64,000 nt of DNA from assembly GCA_963556145.1 (NCBI GenBank), contig OY744462.1:3968001-4032000 (forward strand), given 5' to 3'. Below the pieces are notes generated by a model. That model searched no databases and was not told where the DNA came from. It was given only the letters and a program-made list of their open reading frames with translations. Positions 44,365 through 56,425 of this stretch are shown here, in pieces. Within the stretch, counting starts at the first letter, position 1. Each line of letters begins with the position of its first letter. A program made the translations under genes and the position numbers. Origin of the DNA: Hygrocybe punicea. Lineage: Eukaryota; Basidiomycota; Agaricomycetes; Agaricales; Hygrophoraceae.

Positions 44365-44682
44365 CTGAATTTCTATGCTTCTCTCATTTTTACACTTATC
44401 GCCTATACCTTGTTTTATCTTTTACTTTAGCACAAGATTCAAGTTGCGATAAGAGTGAGACTTTTGTCGCGCAAGACTTTGTCTTTGTGGGGTTTTACGG
44501 CAATGATGATCCACTGAGCCTTTCCCCTAGATAAGTTTATATATGGTTCCTTCGCTTCCTTTCACTTCTTTCATTCAATTCGAGAGCAGACAGGTTATTT
44601 ATTATACAGATATAAAAACAACTAATAAGATTTTACATGTATATAACACAGATGGCATGCGTGTTTTCGCAGGTTCTCCCGC
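44365..44682. other. 3' flank of the Ty3 element, no gene
   Basis: AT-rich sequence that should include the 3' LTR. I could not identify a matching 5' copy, so no LTR is claimed. Confidence 0.35.
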
Positions 44683-44968
44683 TTACTCCTCATCCTTGCC
44701 ATAGTCCTCCTCCTCGTCCTCCAGCTGCGCCAGCTGCCACCTCATTTCAGTCTGTACCCTCACCCACACCACGATCCTTTCTTTGATCACAGAGATCTCT
44801 TCCCGTAACACACCTTTGCACGCTTCCACGTCCATAGCCCGCACACCAGGTGGTGGATGGGTACCAATGTAGGCTATGATAATCAGTCAGCATGTTCGAT
44901 AACCTGTCATATTAGTGACTTACCTCGGGGGGGTGCCTCGCTTCTCTCCCTTCCTTTCCCCTTATCCA
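44683..44968 (-). pseudogene. Last exons of an unknown gene, cut by Helentron 2
   Basis: Reverse-strand exon 44924-44968 (KGKEGREARHPPE), then intron GTAAGTC...CATAG (44923-44874). The last exon 44873-44683 encodes THPPPGVRAMDVEACKGVL ... EMRWQLAQLEDEEEDYGKDEE and stops at 44683. The upstream part ends exactly at the 3' terminus of Helentron 2 (44969), so the element landed in an exon. The missing 5' part was not found elsewhere in the window. Function unknown, acidic C-terminus. Confidence 0.55.
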
Positions 44969-45419
44969 CTTGTTTAGTGGGCCAGTGCTGCGCATGGCAT
45001 GAACGAGTTCTTTTTTCCCCCCCCTCAATTCTTTGCTAACTTAAGAAAATGGCATAAAGCATGTTACATATGGCATAAGATACATAGCATGTGTTGCATA
45101 TTGCATATTGATCTAATAAGCCCACCTCCCACCTCTGCAACATATAAATTAGCATAAAAGAAATCTACGTAGAGTGTCTTGAGTCTTCATGAACCTCCTT
45201 CTCTACCTGCCATCTCCCCTGTGTTGCACCATCATGCAACACTCTCAGCCATGAAGCAATTGCTCAGGGAGCAACAGGTCAACTGCCAAACACAACTGCC
45301 CCCCAAACAGTGTGCTGACAATTAACTCATATTTGCTTAACCCTACTTCTTCATGACCTTAAATGCTACACAACAGATTACCACATGAAGAAAGCCGTGC
45401 TTGACCTCAAGGAGGATGC

Positions 45420-45878
45420 TCAAAGACTCTGAGCATAAATAGCTAATACTAGGTTTCTATTTTTACAGTGTCTGATATCATGGTCTGAAAGTTGTGTAAG
45501 GTCAGTGTCTCTAGAACAAGAGTTGCCTGTAATCATTCCATCATGATACCATACTTGTTTCTGTGCAGTAATAATACGTGAGGTGAAATGATATTGACCA
45601 TGATATACAATGCCTCTAAGTTCTAATGTCTTTGTGCCAGTCTCTGAAACAAATTCTAGTCTATGACTGGTTTCAATGTTTTTAAATGGATACTCTAGAA
45701 TAAGAATATATGGTGCTTCATTATAAAATACAAGTTGTTTCATTCTGCTGTTGCAATCAGGACATCTTCTATTGGTTTTCTGTGACAAGGTATCAACCCA
45801 ATTCATGGTTGACTGTTTAATAGTGTCATCAGCATGTAATACATAGCCTAGTCTATCATCAATGGATTCTTCGGCAAA
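45420..45878 (-). pseudogene. Helentron 2 peptidase, C-terminal part
   Basis: Reading leftward from the LINE junction: IDDRLGYVLHADDTIK, a Cys pair RRCPDCNSRMKQ, then the His box RGIVYHGQYHFTSRII and VWYHDGMITG, ending LAIYAQSL with the stop at 45420. It continues the frame that ends SQCDFAEES at 52324. The two parts are separated only by the LINE and its duplicated target. Confidence 0.8.
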
Positions 45879-46250
45879 CGGTCCTTGAACCCACACCGTG
45901 TGGTACCCCGGCAGAGACCCCAAAAAAGAGCTCTCCGCGCAAGTTCGGGCGCTCTACTATACCATCTACCAGTAGCACAACACATATCATCTTAGTTCGG
46001 CAATCACTAGTGAAGGCACATCCAAAAACAAACAAGGTAAACTTCCGCAAACGGCAACTCACCCCCCTCCAGAAACAAGAGCTTCAAGATCCGCCGCCGC
46101 TCGAGAACACAACCTCAGCAGCGATGAGCCCTCGCACACCAAACCGGAATCGAAATCACAAGCCATCAGCTTCCTCACCGCCAACTCTCTCCTCCCCCAT
46201 GATCAAGATATCGAAATTTCAACCCTATCGGAAACACTTGAATCACCACA

Positions 46251-47891
46251 ATGGAAAACTGCCCCTCCACACCCACCATAGTCAATGCTATCCAATCGGT
46301 AGCTATCCTACTAAAATCCATAGAACTTAACATAAGAACTGACAATCTGGTTGACGCCGTTACTACTGAGCTCAAACGACAGGCTGGAGACTACCGTGAC
46401 TCTCTTGGGCGCGCAATGGAACCTATCATAGAATCCATCTCAGGAAAGATTGTGGAACCTATTGACTCCGCATTCGCGAACACCAAAATCCAACTTCAAC
46501 AAGCAGTAACACACCTCACCAAAACCTCGTCCACACTCGAAACCACAACCACCTCATACAAGGACGCAGTCTTATCCCAAAACACACGCACCACCCTCGC
46601 CCAAAAAGACCCACGCATAGCAGCTAAAGAACAGCTTCAAGTCCGCCAATTTCTCCTCGACGTCGAAGACACGCCAGAAACAAAGAAGGCGCTAGACATT
46701 AGCCTAGCAAAGCTGACGGAAAAAGCTAACACAGCGTTTCAAACCACAGCGCCCCCACCCACCTTCAAATTCCTAGGCGTCAGTCACTAGACTACGTAAC
46801 GGAGGCATATTATTGGAAGCCAACTCAAACGACGCCGCACAATGGCTACGCAACGACCAGCACCTCAGCACCTTCCTCACCAACTTCGGACATGGTGCCT
46901 CACTCAAACGTCGCACCTATGCCATCTTAGCCTATTTCATACCATTAACCTTCGACCCGGAATCACCCGAACACCTCAGGGAAATCGAGGAGTCAAACAA
47001 CCTACCCGAAAACTCCATAAAAAGAGCAAACTGGATAAAACCGAAAGACCGTCGCGCCCCCAACCAAACCTGCGGTCACGCCATATTCGCCCTCGACACC
47101 CCTGAAATGGCCAATAAATCCTAGCGAACGGATTCTACATCTGCCACAAAAGGACAAACGCCAGCAAATGTAAAAGAGAACCCATGCGATGCCTCCAATG
47201 CCACCAATGGAACCATACTGCGGCACGCTGTCCAGTGGACATCGACACTTGCGGCACATGCGGAGATCATCACAGAACATCGAACTGCGATAACCCCTCA
47301 CGCCCCTTCTGCACTCCATGCAGACAATGAGGCCACGCCAGCTGGGATCGCAGCTGCCCCACATTCCAACAGAAATGCCGAGACGTGGATGGTCGTAACC
47401 CAGACAACCTCCTCCCTTACTTCCCCACAGCTGAGCTATGGACCCAAACCCCATACCCACACTCCGACAATCATCCTAAAGCCCCCAACCTCTCCTCCGT
47501 CGCCACCGCTCCCGTACCAGCCAATCACCGCCCCCCAACGAATCACCACTCAACTATACCATATAGACAGTGCTCCCCTTACCCTCTCCCCCCCCTCTCC
47601 CCGGATGCACAACACTACTCCCCACCCCCCTCCATATTCGATCAACCACCGCCCCTTCTTCCCTCCCAAAGCCAATCTTCCTCCTCCAGACACCAAACTA
47701 GAAACACCCAACAAACCACCATCAACTTCGAGAAACATCAACCACCGCGTCGCACCACCCCCACCCCATCTCTTCGCGCATGGGCAGACGAACCACTCGT
47801 AGCCCCTGTCGACCCACTACCCCATACCCCCACACAGAACAGCGACCAAGCAAGCAACACCCCCCACCTAACTTCCTTGACTAATGCCTGA
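46251..47891 (+). pseudogene. LINE ORF1 protein (Gag-like, zinc knuckles)
   Basis: Begins near 46251 (MENCPSTPTIVNAIQS) with an alpha-helical N-terminal half. After a frameshift near 46785 it continues LRNGGILLEANSND. After a one-base loss near 47118 it reaches zinc knuckles MRCLQCHQWNHTAARC and CGTCGDHHRTSNC, plus a third Cys cluster CTPCRQ-stop-GHASWDRSC. The stop is TGA where Trp is expected. A long Pro/Ser-rich tail ends at 47889-47891. It binds LINE RNA. This copy is defective through two frameshifts and one stop. Confidence 0.8.
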
Positions 47892-50800
47892 ATAACCGCA
47901 CACACAACCGACACAGCTAAACGTCTGGCAAATAAACCTCAACAAATCCACCAAAGCTCAATGGGACCTCATAAATTCACTAATCCACACAAAATGCGAT
48001 ATCCTCCTGATACAGGAACCCTACTTTGACTTCTACGGCAACACGAAAGCCATGCACAACTGGAGAGTTATATACCCATCCGACCGCCACACCTCCGAAG
48101 CACCCACCCGATCAGGGATTTTCGTCAACGTCAAACTCAACACTAACTATTGGGAACAAATAAAAATCCATGGCTCCAACAACCTCATGGCGATCCGAAT
48201 CAAATGCCCAACAGGTAACTTCTCTATTTTCAACATCTACAATGACTGCCACCATTCCGACACCCTCGACACCCTCCGTTTATTCGCCCAAGCCCACGAA
48301 GCGACACTTCACCACCGAGACACAGACCACATGCTATGGTGCGGCGATTTCAACAGGCACCACCCACTATGGGATGAAGAGCGCAACTGCCACCTATTCA
48401 CCGCCAATGCCCTAGCCCAGGCAAGAATACTAATCGAAGCTACAGCCGATTGCGATATGATAATGGCACTACCAAAAAACCTCCCCACTCTCGAATCGAT
48501 GGCAACAAAAAACTGGACCAGAACAGACAACGTGTTTTGCACCGCCAAAACAAGTAACCTCATACTCTCCTGCAATACCAAAAAGGAACTGCGCCCAACC
48601 GGTACTGACCACATTCCAATATCCACGTCCATCACCCTCCCCCCACACTTAAAACCTGACAAACCCTCATGAAATCTTCGCAATACAAACTGGGACGAAT
48701 TTCACACCCACCTCGACACCCAACTACGACAACTTCCCCCGACAACCCCCATCACCTCCCAACAACAGCTGGACGATGCCATATCCACGCTAACCATCGC
48801 TCTACAATCGACAATTAAAGCCATCATCCCCATCTCGACACCCTGCCCACACTCAAAACGATGGTGGACGCCCCAACTAAATCAACTTAAACGAGACAAA
48901 AACAGACTAAGTCAACTATCCTATAAGCACCGGCTAGACACTACTCATCCTAGTCACGATCAGCACAGAATGGCACGTAATCTATACGGCAATGAAATAC
49001 TCAAAGCCAAGGAAAAACACTGGTCAGCATTCCTCGACGAAGTGAACTACAATGACCTCTGGACGATCAACAAATGCGCATCCAACCCCATCAGTGACAA
49101 CCCTAGAGGAGATGGCGGCAAGAGTTCCATCCCCACCTTGGAAATAACCCACCCGGACGGCCACAAAACATACGCAATTTCGAATGAAGCCAAGAGTCAG
49201 GCCATCGCCAACTCCTTCTTTCCCCCCCCGCCCGAACACTCCTCAGTCCCACCAAACTACGTATACCCAACCTGCGTCCCCTACACTGCAAACATCTCCA
49301 AAGACCTCATTACAAAACACCTCGCAAAAGTACAAAGCCCCGGGCCCGGACGGCATCCCAAACATCGTGCTCCAAGAATGTACGGCACTCATCTCGGACC
49401 GCCTATATGACATCTTCAATGCTATCCTCAACCTAAACATCTACTACGCCCCCTGGAAAGACTCCATCACCAGCATGCTACGCAAACCGGATAAACCGAG
49501 ATATGACATCCCCAAAGTCTATCGCCCCATAGTTCTGCTTAATACCCTTCCGAAACTACTAACATCTATCATTACAGAAACCATAACATCCATGGTCGAA
49601 GAACACCAACTCCTACCCTCTCACCACTTCGGCGGTCGACCTGGACGGACCACCACTGACTCTATGCACGTTCTAGTACATTGAATCAAACACGCCTGGC
49701 GGAACAAAAGGGTAGCAGCAATTCTCTTTCTGGACATCGAGGGAGCATTCCCGAATGCAGTCACAGAATGACTACTCCACAACATGAGAAAAAGACGCAT
49801 CCCCGAACCTCTTATCCGCTTTATAAGCAATATACTGACGGGTCGTACAACCCACCTCACCTTCGACGATTACACCTCCGATCCGATACACCTAATAAAC
49901 GGCATCGGTCAAGGCGACCCAATATCCATGATCATATATCTATTTTACAATGCTGACCTACTTGACATACCCACAGGCAAACGCGAACTCGCGGTAGCAT
50001 TTGTAGACGACGCCGCCATATACGTAGAAGGCAGAGACTTCACGGAAACTAACAGACTCATCAAAAACATCATGACGAAACAGAATGGAGCTGACGACTG
50101 GTCTAAGGACCACAACTCTAGATTTGAAACTAGTAAATTTGTGCTGATAGACTTCTCACAGTGCAGCAATATTACGAGACCCCCGCTCACACTCAATGAT
50201 ACCACTATCAAGCCCGTCAAAACACACCGATTCCTCGGCATTATCATGGACCAGCATCTCCGATGGCACGAACAACGAGAAAACGCAATCGCCAAAACTA
50301 CTAAATGGATCCACCTATTCCGCAGGCTAGCACGACCGAAATTGGGCATCCCCAAAAGGCTAATGCGCCGGCTATACACGGCCATCGCAATCCCAAAAAT
50401 GACCTACGCCGCCGACGTATGGTACACACCAGTCCACAAGACAGCGGACAGCACTCATAGAAAAGGTTTGGTCAGAGCGATGCGTGAACTCACAAAAACC
50501 CAATGGATAGCCTCCATACCCATCACTGGGGCGCTCAGAACGACACCAAATGACCTGCTTGATCTTCACGCCGACATCTTACCCATTGACCTACTAATGC
50601 ACAAAATTTGCCACAGATCAACCATCAGAATGGCATCCCTCCCCGCCTCACACCCACTACACACTCCTTTGCGACGATGCGCAAAACATCTCATCACCAG
50701 ACACAGATCCCCCCTTCACACACTCACCCATCTATTTCACATCGATCCAGACAGCATAGAACCCATACGACCAATGCACTTACACATCACTCCCCCTCCC

Positions 50801-51814
50801 TTCCGCACCACCATACCCAACACCAGGGAAGGATCCATCGAACAGCATGACAATGACAAAGCGGACATAAAGATATATTCCGACGGTTCCACACTCAAAG
50901 GCGGGGTAGGCGCTGCAGCTGTCCTATACCGCAATGGTCGCACACAAATAAAAACGCTCCGATACCATCTAGGTCCTAGCGATTCCCACCACAACGTCGA
51001 GGCAGAAAACATAGCAGGCACTCTCGCTCTACACTTACTGAGCCGCGAAACGCTCTTACGTGACGTTTCCATTTATATTGACTGTCAATCCACTATACGC
51101 GCACTAACTTCCACCAAAACTAACACCAAGTCCGGCCAACACACTCTAGACATCTTCCACAAGGCGGTCCGACGACTCACTGACACCAACCACTTACTCA
51201 CCATCACCATCAAATGGATATCAAGTCACAGCGGCATCGCCGGAAATGAACAAGCCGACACAGAAGCGAAATCAGCGGCGAGAGGACTCACCAGCCCACG
51301 ACACGCCTTACCCCACTCTCTACGACTTGATTCCCTACCATCCAACGCCTCCGCTCTCAAACAAACATATGAGAAACAACTAATCACACAATGGAGAGAC
51401 GCCTGGCAATGTTCGCCACGATACGTACGATTCACACGAATTGATCCCAACTTCCCCCTCAAAAAATTCATAACAACCACATCTAACTTAACTCGTCCCC
51501 AGACTAGCCTAATCACACAGCTCCGTACCAGACACCTACCACTCAACGCCTACCTACATAAGATCAAGAAAGCCAACACTGAAACCTGCCCCAAATGCAC
51601 TCAGGCGAAGGAGACAATACACCACTTCTTATTCGACTGTCCACGCTACCGAAACGCACGCCATTCAATGACCAACGCACTTAGAACACAAGCCCGATCC
51701 CTCACCTACCTTCTCAACAATAAGAAAGGCATATCAGAACTAATCAAATACGTGCGCTGTACAGGCAGACTGACAGACTCCTTCGGTGACATTCGTAACA
51801 TGAACGACACATAA
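47884..51814 (+). pseudogene. LINE ORF2: endonuclease, reverse transcriptase, RNase H
   Basis: The endonuclease domain (NLNKSTKAQWDLINSLI, ILLIQEPYFDFYG, LWCGDFNRHHPLWD, TGTDHIPIS) is of the APE type. The reverse transcriptase follows (YRPIVLLNTLPKLLTSII; ILFLDIEGAFPNAV; GIGQGDPISMIIY; AFVDDAAIY). RNase H comes next (IYSDGSTLKGGVGAAAVLY; IDCQSTIRAL; ISSHSGIAGNEQAD), then CPKCTQAKETIHHFLFDC near the end. Damage: TGA near 48670, 49682 and 49770, each fitting a Trp codon, and one frameshift at about 49335. It nicks the target and copies the RNA in place. RNase H places it with Tad/I-type elements. Confidence 0.88.
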
Positions 51815-52323
51815 CTAACTTTATCACTCAACAGCATCACCGCCATCAACAACGATACCTTACACCCACACACGCTCGCTCACATCAAGATACTCGCTGC
51901 CGCCCCACCCCCACCCCCACCCAAAACCATTGATGACCACTTCAACTAGCCCAAGCTCCGTCAGACATTGACACATTTTAACTTCTCCACCCTGCAGCCC
52001 CATCTTCCTCGTGCATGCCCGCCTCGGCGGCCAAGCACCTATATGGTCTAGACTCACTCACACAACACCCCCTCGCTAGTACCACTGGGCACTCTCAAAA
52101 GTCAGGTCAGGCGTCTAAAACAGCATAGGAAATGCTGGGGTCACGGGGGACTTAATCCGTCGTGATCACATTCGCAAACCAGAGACGCAGGTTCTTGGGA
52201 TGGATCCCAGCTTCTTACTTACTTTGTTGCTCATATGTAACCTCTGACATAGGGTACAACCCTGCGGGACAATAAATTTGACTCAAAAAAAAAAGAAAGA
52301 AAAAAAATGGATTCTTCTGCAAA

Positions 52324-53157
52324 GTCACATTGAGAACATTCATGTTGAGAAGAGGCTACAATGTCATTGACTTTAAACAACTCCATAGCCAGATTGGCAA
52401 CACTGATGCCCACAGTGCCTCTAGGAAAGTCTGTAGGATTCATGTTATGCAGTGTAGTCGTAAGGTGATCTCTTAGCTGTTCAAATGCCATATTCTTGTG
52501 CAACACCTGTGGAAAACCATGAGACAATGTGGTCAAATGATCATTCATGCTTCTGAATATTGTGGACCACTCTGCATGATTGTCTTTCCACAGGTTGAAC
52601 AGAATCACCAACAATGAGTCATATGCACAGCTGTAGTCATATAAATTCATGTCTTTATAATGAGCTGGCCTGTAAATGTAGTCATGCACAGCAGATAGTC
52701 CTATGAATTTTCCCTTTTGATTGTGCAAGACTACTTTTTCAGATTCAACTTGCATGCCATCATTTTCATCTGGATTCCAAGCTTTCTGGACTTCTCTCAC
52801 ATAGTTTCTCCAATAAACAGGAATGAATTTGTGACTGGTGTAATGGTCAGGGTTGCCAAGCAGATACATTGAAGCCATTGGTCCCCCAATTTCAAGTTTT
52901 GCAGTCAAAGCATTTATGATGTGGGTGAGGAGTTTTCTAGCTTTGTCTTGTCTTTTCATGGATCCTCCAAGCATTTCTGAGTTTCTGTCAAACACACTTC
53001 TAATGGTATCAAATATACTATATGTTTTCAATCCAGGTTTTGTAATATAGTCAGAGATATATGCTACAATTGCTTTGATTGAAGTGCCAGAAAGAAGACT
53101 TGTAATATCAGAATTGCAGTGAAGTAGGAATGTCACAAGTGGTGTCAATGTATTGAT
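52324..53157 (-). pseudogene. Helentron 2: Rep C-terminal part fused to peptidase
   Basis: Reads from the second-half Rep (CNSDITSLLSGTSIKAIVAY, then YISDYITK with the paired Tyr) through YLLGNPDHYTSHKF to IYRPAHYKDMNLYDYSCAYDSLLVILFNLWK. In Helentron 1 the same NLYD-type sequence (SLYDWICLA) is followed by about 3 kb of helicase before DWSCAYDS. Here the two are fused in frame, so the helicase is absent. The frame goes on to SQCDFAEES at the LINE. A TAG at 53158-53160 sits where relatives have Trp (TGG). Confidence 0.8.
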
Positions 53158-54000
53158 CTAAGCTTCACCCCTTTTCATATTCAATGCACCAGTTTTTGGG
53201 TCTACTTGTGTTGATTCAAACACAGGTCTGGGAAATCTAGCTTTGCATTTACCATGTTTGTTCATGCAACTGGGTCTGTCTTTTCTCTGAACTTTCTCAT
53301 TGTTAGCACTATTTCTGCCACAATTATGAACATTGGAGTGTAAAATCAAATGATCAACAGTGTTTTCAAATCTCTTCCACCATGAATTCACCTGTTTGCA
53401 ATCATGACAATTGTTGTTACTGTTCACATCATGCCTAATCATACACATAGGTGGGGGTGCTTCAGGCAGAGTCTGAGTGGGATCCTTGCAGTCTTCTTGT
53501 TCAGACTTCAGGTTTACTTTAGCTTTGACTTCATCCATAGTTCCAGTCTTGAATTCACCAATGTGCACACTTTCCAAATACTCTACAAAGGCTTGCTGAA
53601 AGTTTGAGGTGGGATCCATTATTTTGTCTCTGATTTCTTGGGGTGACAAACATCCTTTGAGCCATAGTAGTATGTGCATGTGAAGTGTGAGACGTCCTTG
53701 TTGCTCCACTGTGCCATAGTATGCCTTGGTGTTGCCATAAAAGCCAGAATGCTTTAAACCAAGTCCCAGGACATGTTTGATAAAGAGCTCTACCATAAAG
53801 TGAAAGAATCTAGCACCAGCCACTGGATTTTCTGCAATAAGTCCATAGCGCTCATCATATCCTCTAAGCTCAGGTGTGAATGTTTCTTTTGTATCAGCAT
53901 AATATAGGGAGAGTGGATGCATGTTATCAGCTGGTGAAAATGTAATGAACCAGGAAGATGCACCTACAAAGGACATCAGAGACCATACTTCATTTCTCAT
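53158..54000 (-). pseudogene. Helentron 2: HUH Rep nuclease region
   Basis: The reverse-strand frame from MRNEVWSLMSFVGASSWFI through RLTLHMHILLW (HUH motif) to FPRPVFESTQVDPKTG. It corresponds residue for residue to 38260-39070 of the first Helentron. It carries the Cys/His cluster NNNCHDCKQVNSWWKRF also found there. It is intact except for the terminal TAG (expected Trp). Confidence 0.85.
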
Positions 54001-54105
54001 GTATTTCTTGCTTGTGAGTGATCCTTTTACATGACTTCCTACATGATCAATATCTTTAATTAATTGGAAACAAAGCTTCTCTTCATCTGTTTCAGGAGTA
54101 ACATG

Positions 54106-54660
54106 TTAATTATCTTCCATTTTTCTAGCAATGTTATTTAAAACTCCAAGATCAACATCCATTAATCTTTGTGAGATGTGTTCAAATTTTGCTTTTTCAG
54201 CTAATAAATAGCCAGCTGTTGTAGACTCTTTTATTTGCTCATGGTTTAATGCAATCAAAGGAAAGTGGGGATCTTTCTGAAACCTTTTGTCATGATACAT
54301 TAACAAGTGTCTCTTGTGTTTGATTTCAGAAATCTTGCCTTGAATCAGTGAGTTACCAATTCCACCAAGTCCATAGGGAAACAACCATGGCATCATTTGA
54401 GGGAACAACTGAGGATTATTGTAGATAAATTGTGGATCACTCTCATGTCCAATTGCCAAGATCTTTTTATTATCCATTAAATGTTTTAATGCAATAGCTT
54501 TGATGGCTTTGATACTTTTGGTAGAGTACTGTTCACCAGTCAGACCATGAACTACAAATGGACACATCCCAGTCTCAGTTCCTTCTTCCTCTTCCATGTC
54601 ATTAACAGCAGTAGCTTCTGGGTTTTTGTTATTGTGTATTGCACGTGACCTTGTATAACG
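54106..54660 (-). pseudogene. Helentron 2: region upstream of Rep
   Basis: The reverse frame contains NKNPEATAVNDMEEEEGTE, CPFVVHGLTGE, PWLFPYGLGGIGNSLIQG and HKRHLLMYHDKRFQKDPHF, the same order as in Helentron 1. It shows the uninterrupted sequence at the point where the small Helentron is inserted in copy 1. A TAA separates it from the next segment near 54106. Weaker similarity continues to about 54770. Confidence 0.75.
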
Positions 54661-54770
54661 CCACAGTCACAACTTCATCCAAGGCCCTACAATTGGATGG
54701 CCATATCTCAGCAAGTTTTGCACATATCAACTAGTGGTTTGAAATCCCCATTCCCATACCCATAACCAAG

Positions 54771-55162
54771 GTGTTGACCACTTATTTTTGTTCTAATATA
54801 GCCATTTCCAAATTCGAAAATTTGGCAATGGGTATGGAAGTCGCTTGGACCTTGCAGGCCACAGAGGGCATCAGCCATTGTCAAACTATGTATGTACACT
54901 CCAGTGCTTATTTGCTAGGTGCTAAAGACATTTTTGACAGCTCACATGAGAACATGCATGGAAGTACGGTTGCACAGATCGGCACACAGCTTTCCCATCT
55001 GCAGTACATTTACTAGCATTTACTGTGGTTTCAGCTGTCCCCCCCTGGTACTCATCTGTTTTAGATCCACAGGGAGCTATCTTGCTTTCATTCTTCTCCC
55101 CATCTGCATATTCTTACATGACATGAATTCACCGTCTGGAAATTTACATAGGGTATCAGATA
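54771..55162. other. Unassigned junction region
   Basis: Lies between the decayed 5' part of Helentron 2 and the mariner C transposase. It should contain the left end of mariner C, but I found no inverted repeat that would prove it. Confidence 0.3.
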
Positions 55163-56328
55163 TCATACATAACCGCAATGGCGGAACCATCCAAACACAT
55201 CAGCCTCAGTAGTCTGATAAAGAGCTTCAAGCAGTGTACAATATATCTCCGTATTGGACAACTCAGTCATTGCCAAACGGGTATATTCACCACAACGACG
55301 TAGGCGGTATTTCATTGCTGAGAAGGCTAGTTCGATGAGGTTGTAGTCAGGGGAGTATGGTGGCAAGAATTCATAACGCATGCCACTGAATATATTTTAG
55401 TAGAGATCAATCTGGGCAAATGATTGCTTACTGTGACTCAATGAGCTCCAAAATCTCTGGGTGTTTATGAATACGACAGTTGTCCATAACAGTGACTGAT
55501 TTTGGAGCAGGAAATGGTTCCATTTGGTCCAGCAGACGTCCAACAAAGGTATAGAAAAGTTGTGAGTCAAAAGCACCTTCCACGATGTCGCAATGTATAA
55601 CTCCATTGTTGAGTGATAATCCAGGTAACACTGAGAATCTGTGATCAGTTAGAAGAGAAGCTGTCAGTGAATAGGCAATACTTGCCGTCGTCCACGGCAG
55701 AAGAAGGCTTTGTGTGACACTTTTCTACCACGTATTGCCCATGCATGTCCACGATAGGTTGTCTGGCGATCCACAGCACTCTCATCAACGAAAACAAGCT
55801 GCTCTGCATCATATGTTCCAATACGTGCAGCAAATTCTGCACATTTCTCAGCACTTCGCTCCATTGCGACATGAGAAAGCTATCAATGATGACCACAGGT
55901 TTTGTGAATGAGAATGTCAACTACACACCTTCTTTATGGTATACCCACCTTTTATAAGGGTACGCCATATTGTCGATGTTGATACCGATACACCACACAC
56001 ATCCTCCAACTCTGTCCGAAGCTCATCCAGATGAAGATCTGGAGTTTGATTTAACGTTGCAAACATGTGCTAGACAATTTGCTTAAGCAGAGTATAGTTG
56101 ACTGAAGAAACAAGCCCATATATCATAGTCACATAGTGAACGATGTATTTGAGGCCTCAATCGTTTTGGTACATTGACATTGCCTGTTTTTCTGAAATGC
56201 ACAAGTATCTTCCGGACAGAGCACAATCCTAGATCAGTGTACATGGAAATCTCCTTGGGCCCCATGGATATACTAAGACGAATGACAATCCAATGGACTT
56301 CCTCAGGGATCGGTTTGCCAGCAACCAT
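55163..56328 (-). CDS. Mariner C transposase (Tc1/mariner superfamily)
   Basis: The reverse-strand gene starts MVAGKPIPEEVHWIVIRLS at 56328, with a helix-turn-helix (MGPKEISMYTDLGLCSVRKIL). Exons with PDLHLDELRTELEDVCGVSV and the catalytic blocks follow: LVFVDESAVDR (first Asp), VTVMDNCRIHKH (second Asp) and PPYSPDYNLIELAF (Glu), ending GWFRHCGYV at 55163. Short introns separate the parts (about 56085-56250 and 55640-55680, among others). All three acidic residues are present. It resembles the transposases of mariners A and B in motif order and length. No companion gene is adjacent on its left. Confidence 0.82.
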
Positions 56329-56425
56329 GGCATAGGTGGTTGATCCAAGTCAACAAGTTGAATTGCTTCTTTTGGTAATTTGGACCTTATCTCACAAGGA
56401 AGATAATGACATCACTTTCGGATAC

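Larger units (their letters stand above)
45879..52305 (+). mobile_element. Full-length LINE (Tad/I-like non-LTR retrotransposon)
   Basis: The 6.4-kb element is flanked by an 18-bp direct repeat AATGGATTCTTCKGCAAA (45861-45878 and 52306-52323, one mismatch). It starts CGGTCCTTGAACCC and ends in an A-rich tail (52283-52305). It contains an ORF1 with gag-type zinc knuckles and an ORF2 with endonuclease, reverse transcriptase, RNase H and a terminal Cys/His motif. A variable-length target duplication and 3' A-rich tail show target-primed insertion. It lies in opposite orientation inside Helentron 2. Confidence 0.92.
44969..54770 (-). mobile_element. Helentron 2 (reverse strand), helicase-deleted, split by a LINE
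   Basis: The 3' end at 44969 reads, on the reverse strand, GAACTCGTTCATGCCATGCG...CCACTAAACAAG, the same terminus as the small Helentron at 37876. Coding pieces on the reverse strand are homologous in order to the Helentron 1 protein: CPFVVHGLTGE (about 54560), FPYGLGGIGNS, Rep with LHMHILLW, AYISDYITK, then directly the peptidase. The similarity to the gene at 31273-43455 fades near 54770, so the 5' end is missing or further right. A 6.4-kb LINE sits in the peptidase at 45879-52305. Confidence 0.8.

Noticed and set aside
45879..52305. Possible recoding of TGA as Trp in the LINE (four TGA codons at Trp positions)
   Set aside because: The same element has frameshifts, and other elements show CGA to TGA and CAA to TAA as well. 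Simple C-to-T decay explains all. Nuclear fungal genes do not read TGA as Trp.
54640..55160. Left terminal inverted repeat of mariner C (for example at TATAACGCCACAGTC near 54655)
   Set aside because: That stretch aligns better with the decayed 5' coding part of Helentron 2, and no reverse-complement partner is present in the window.
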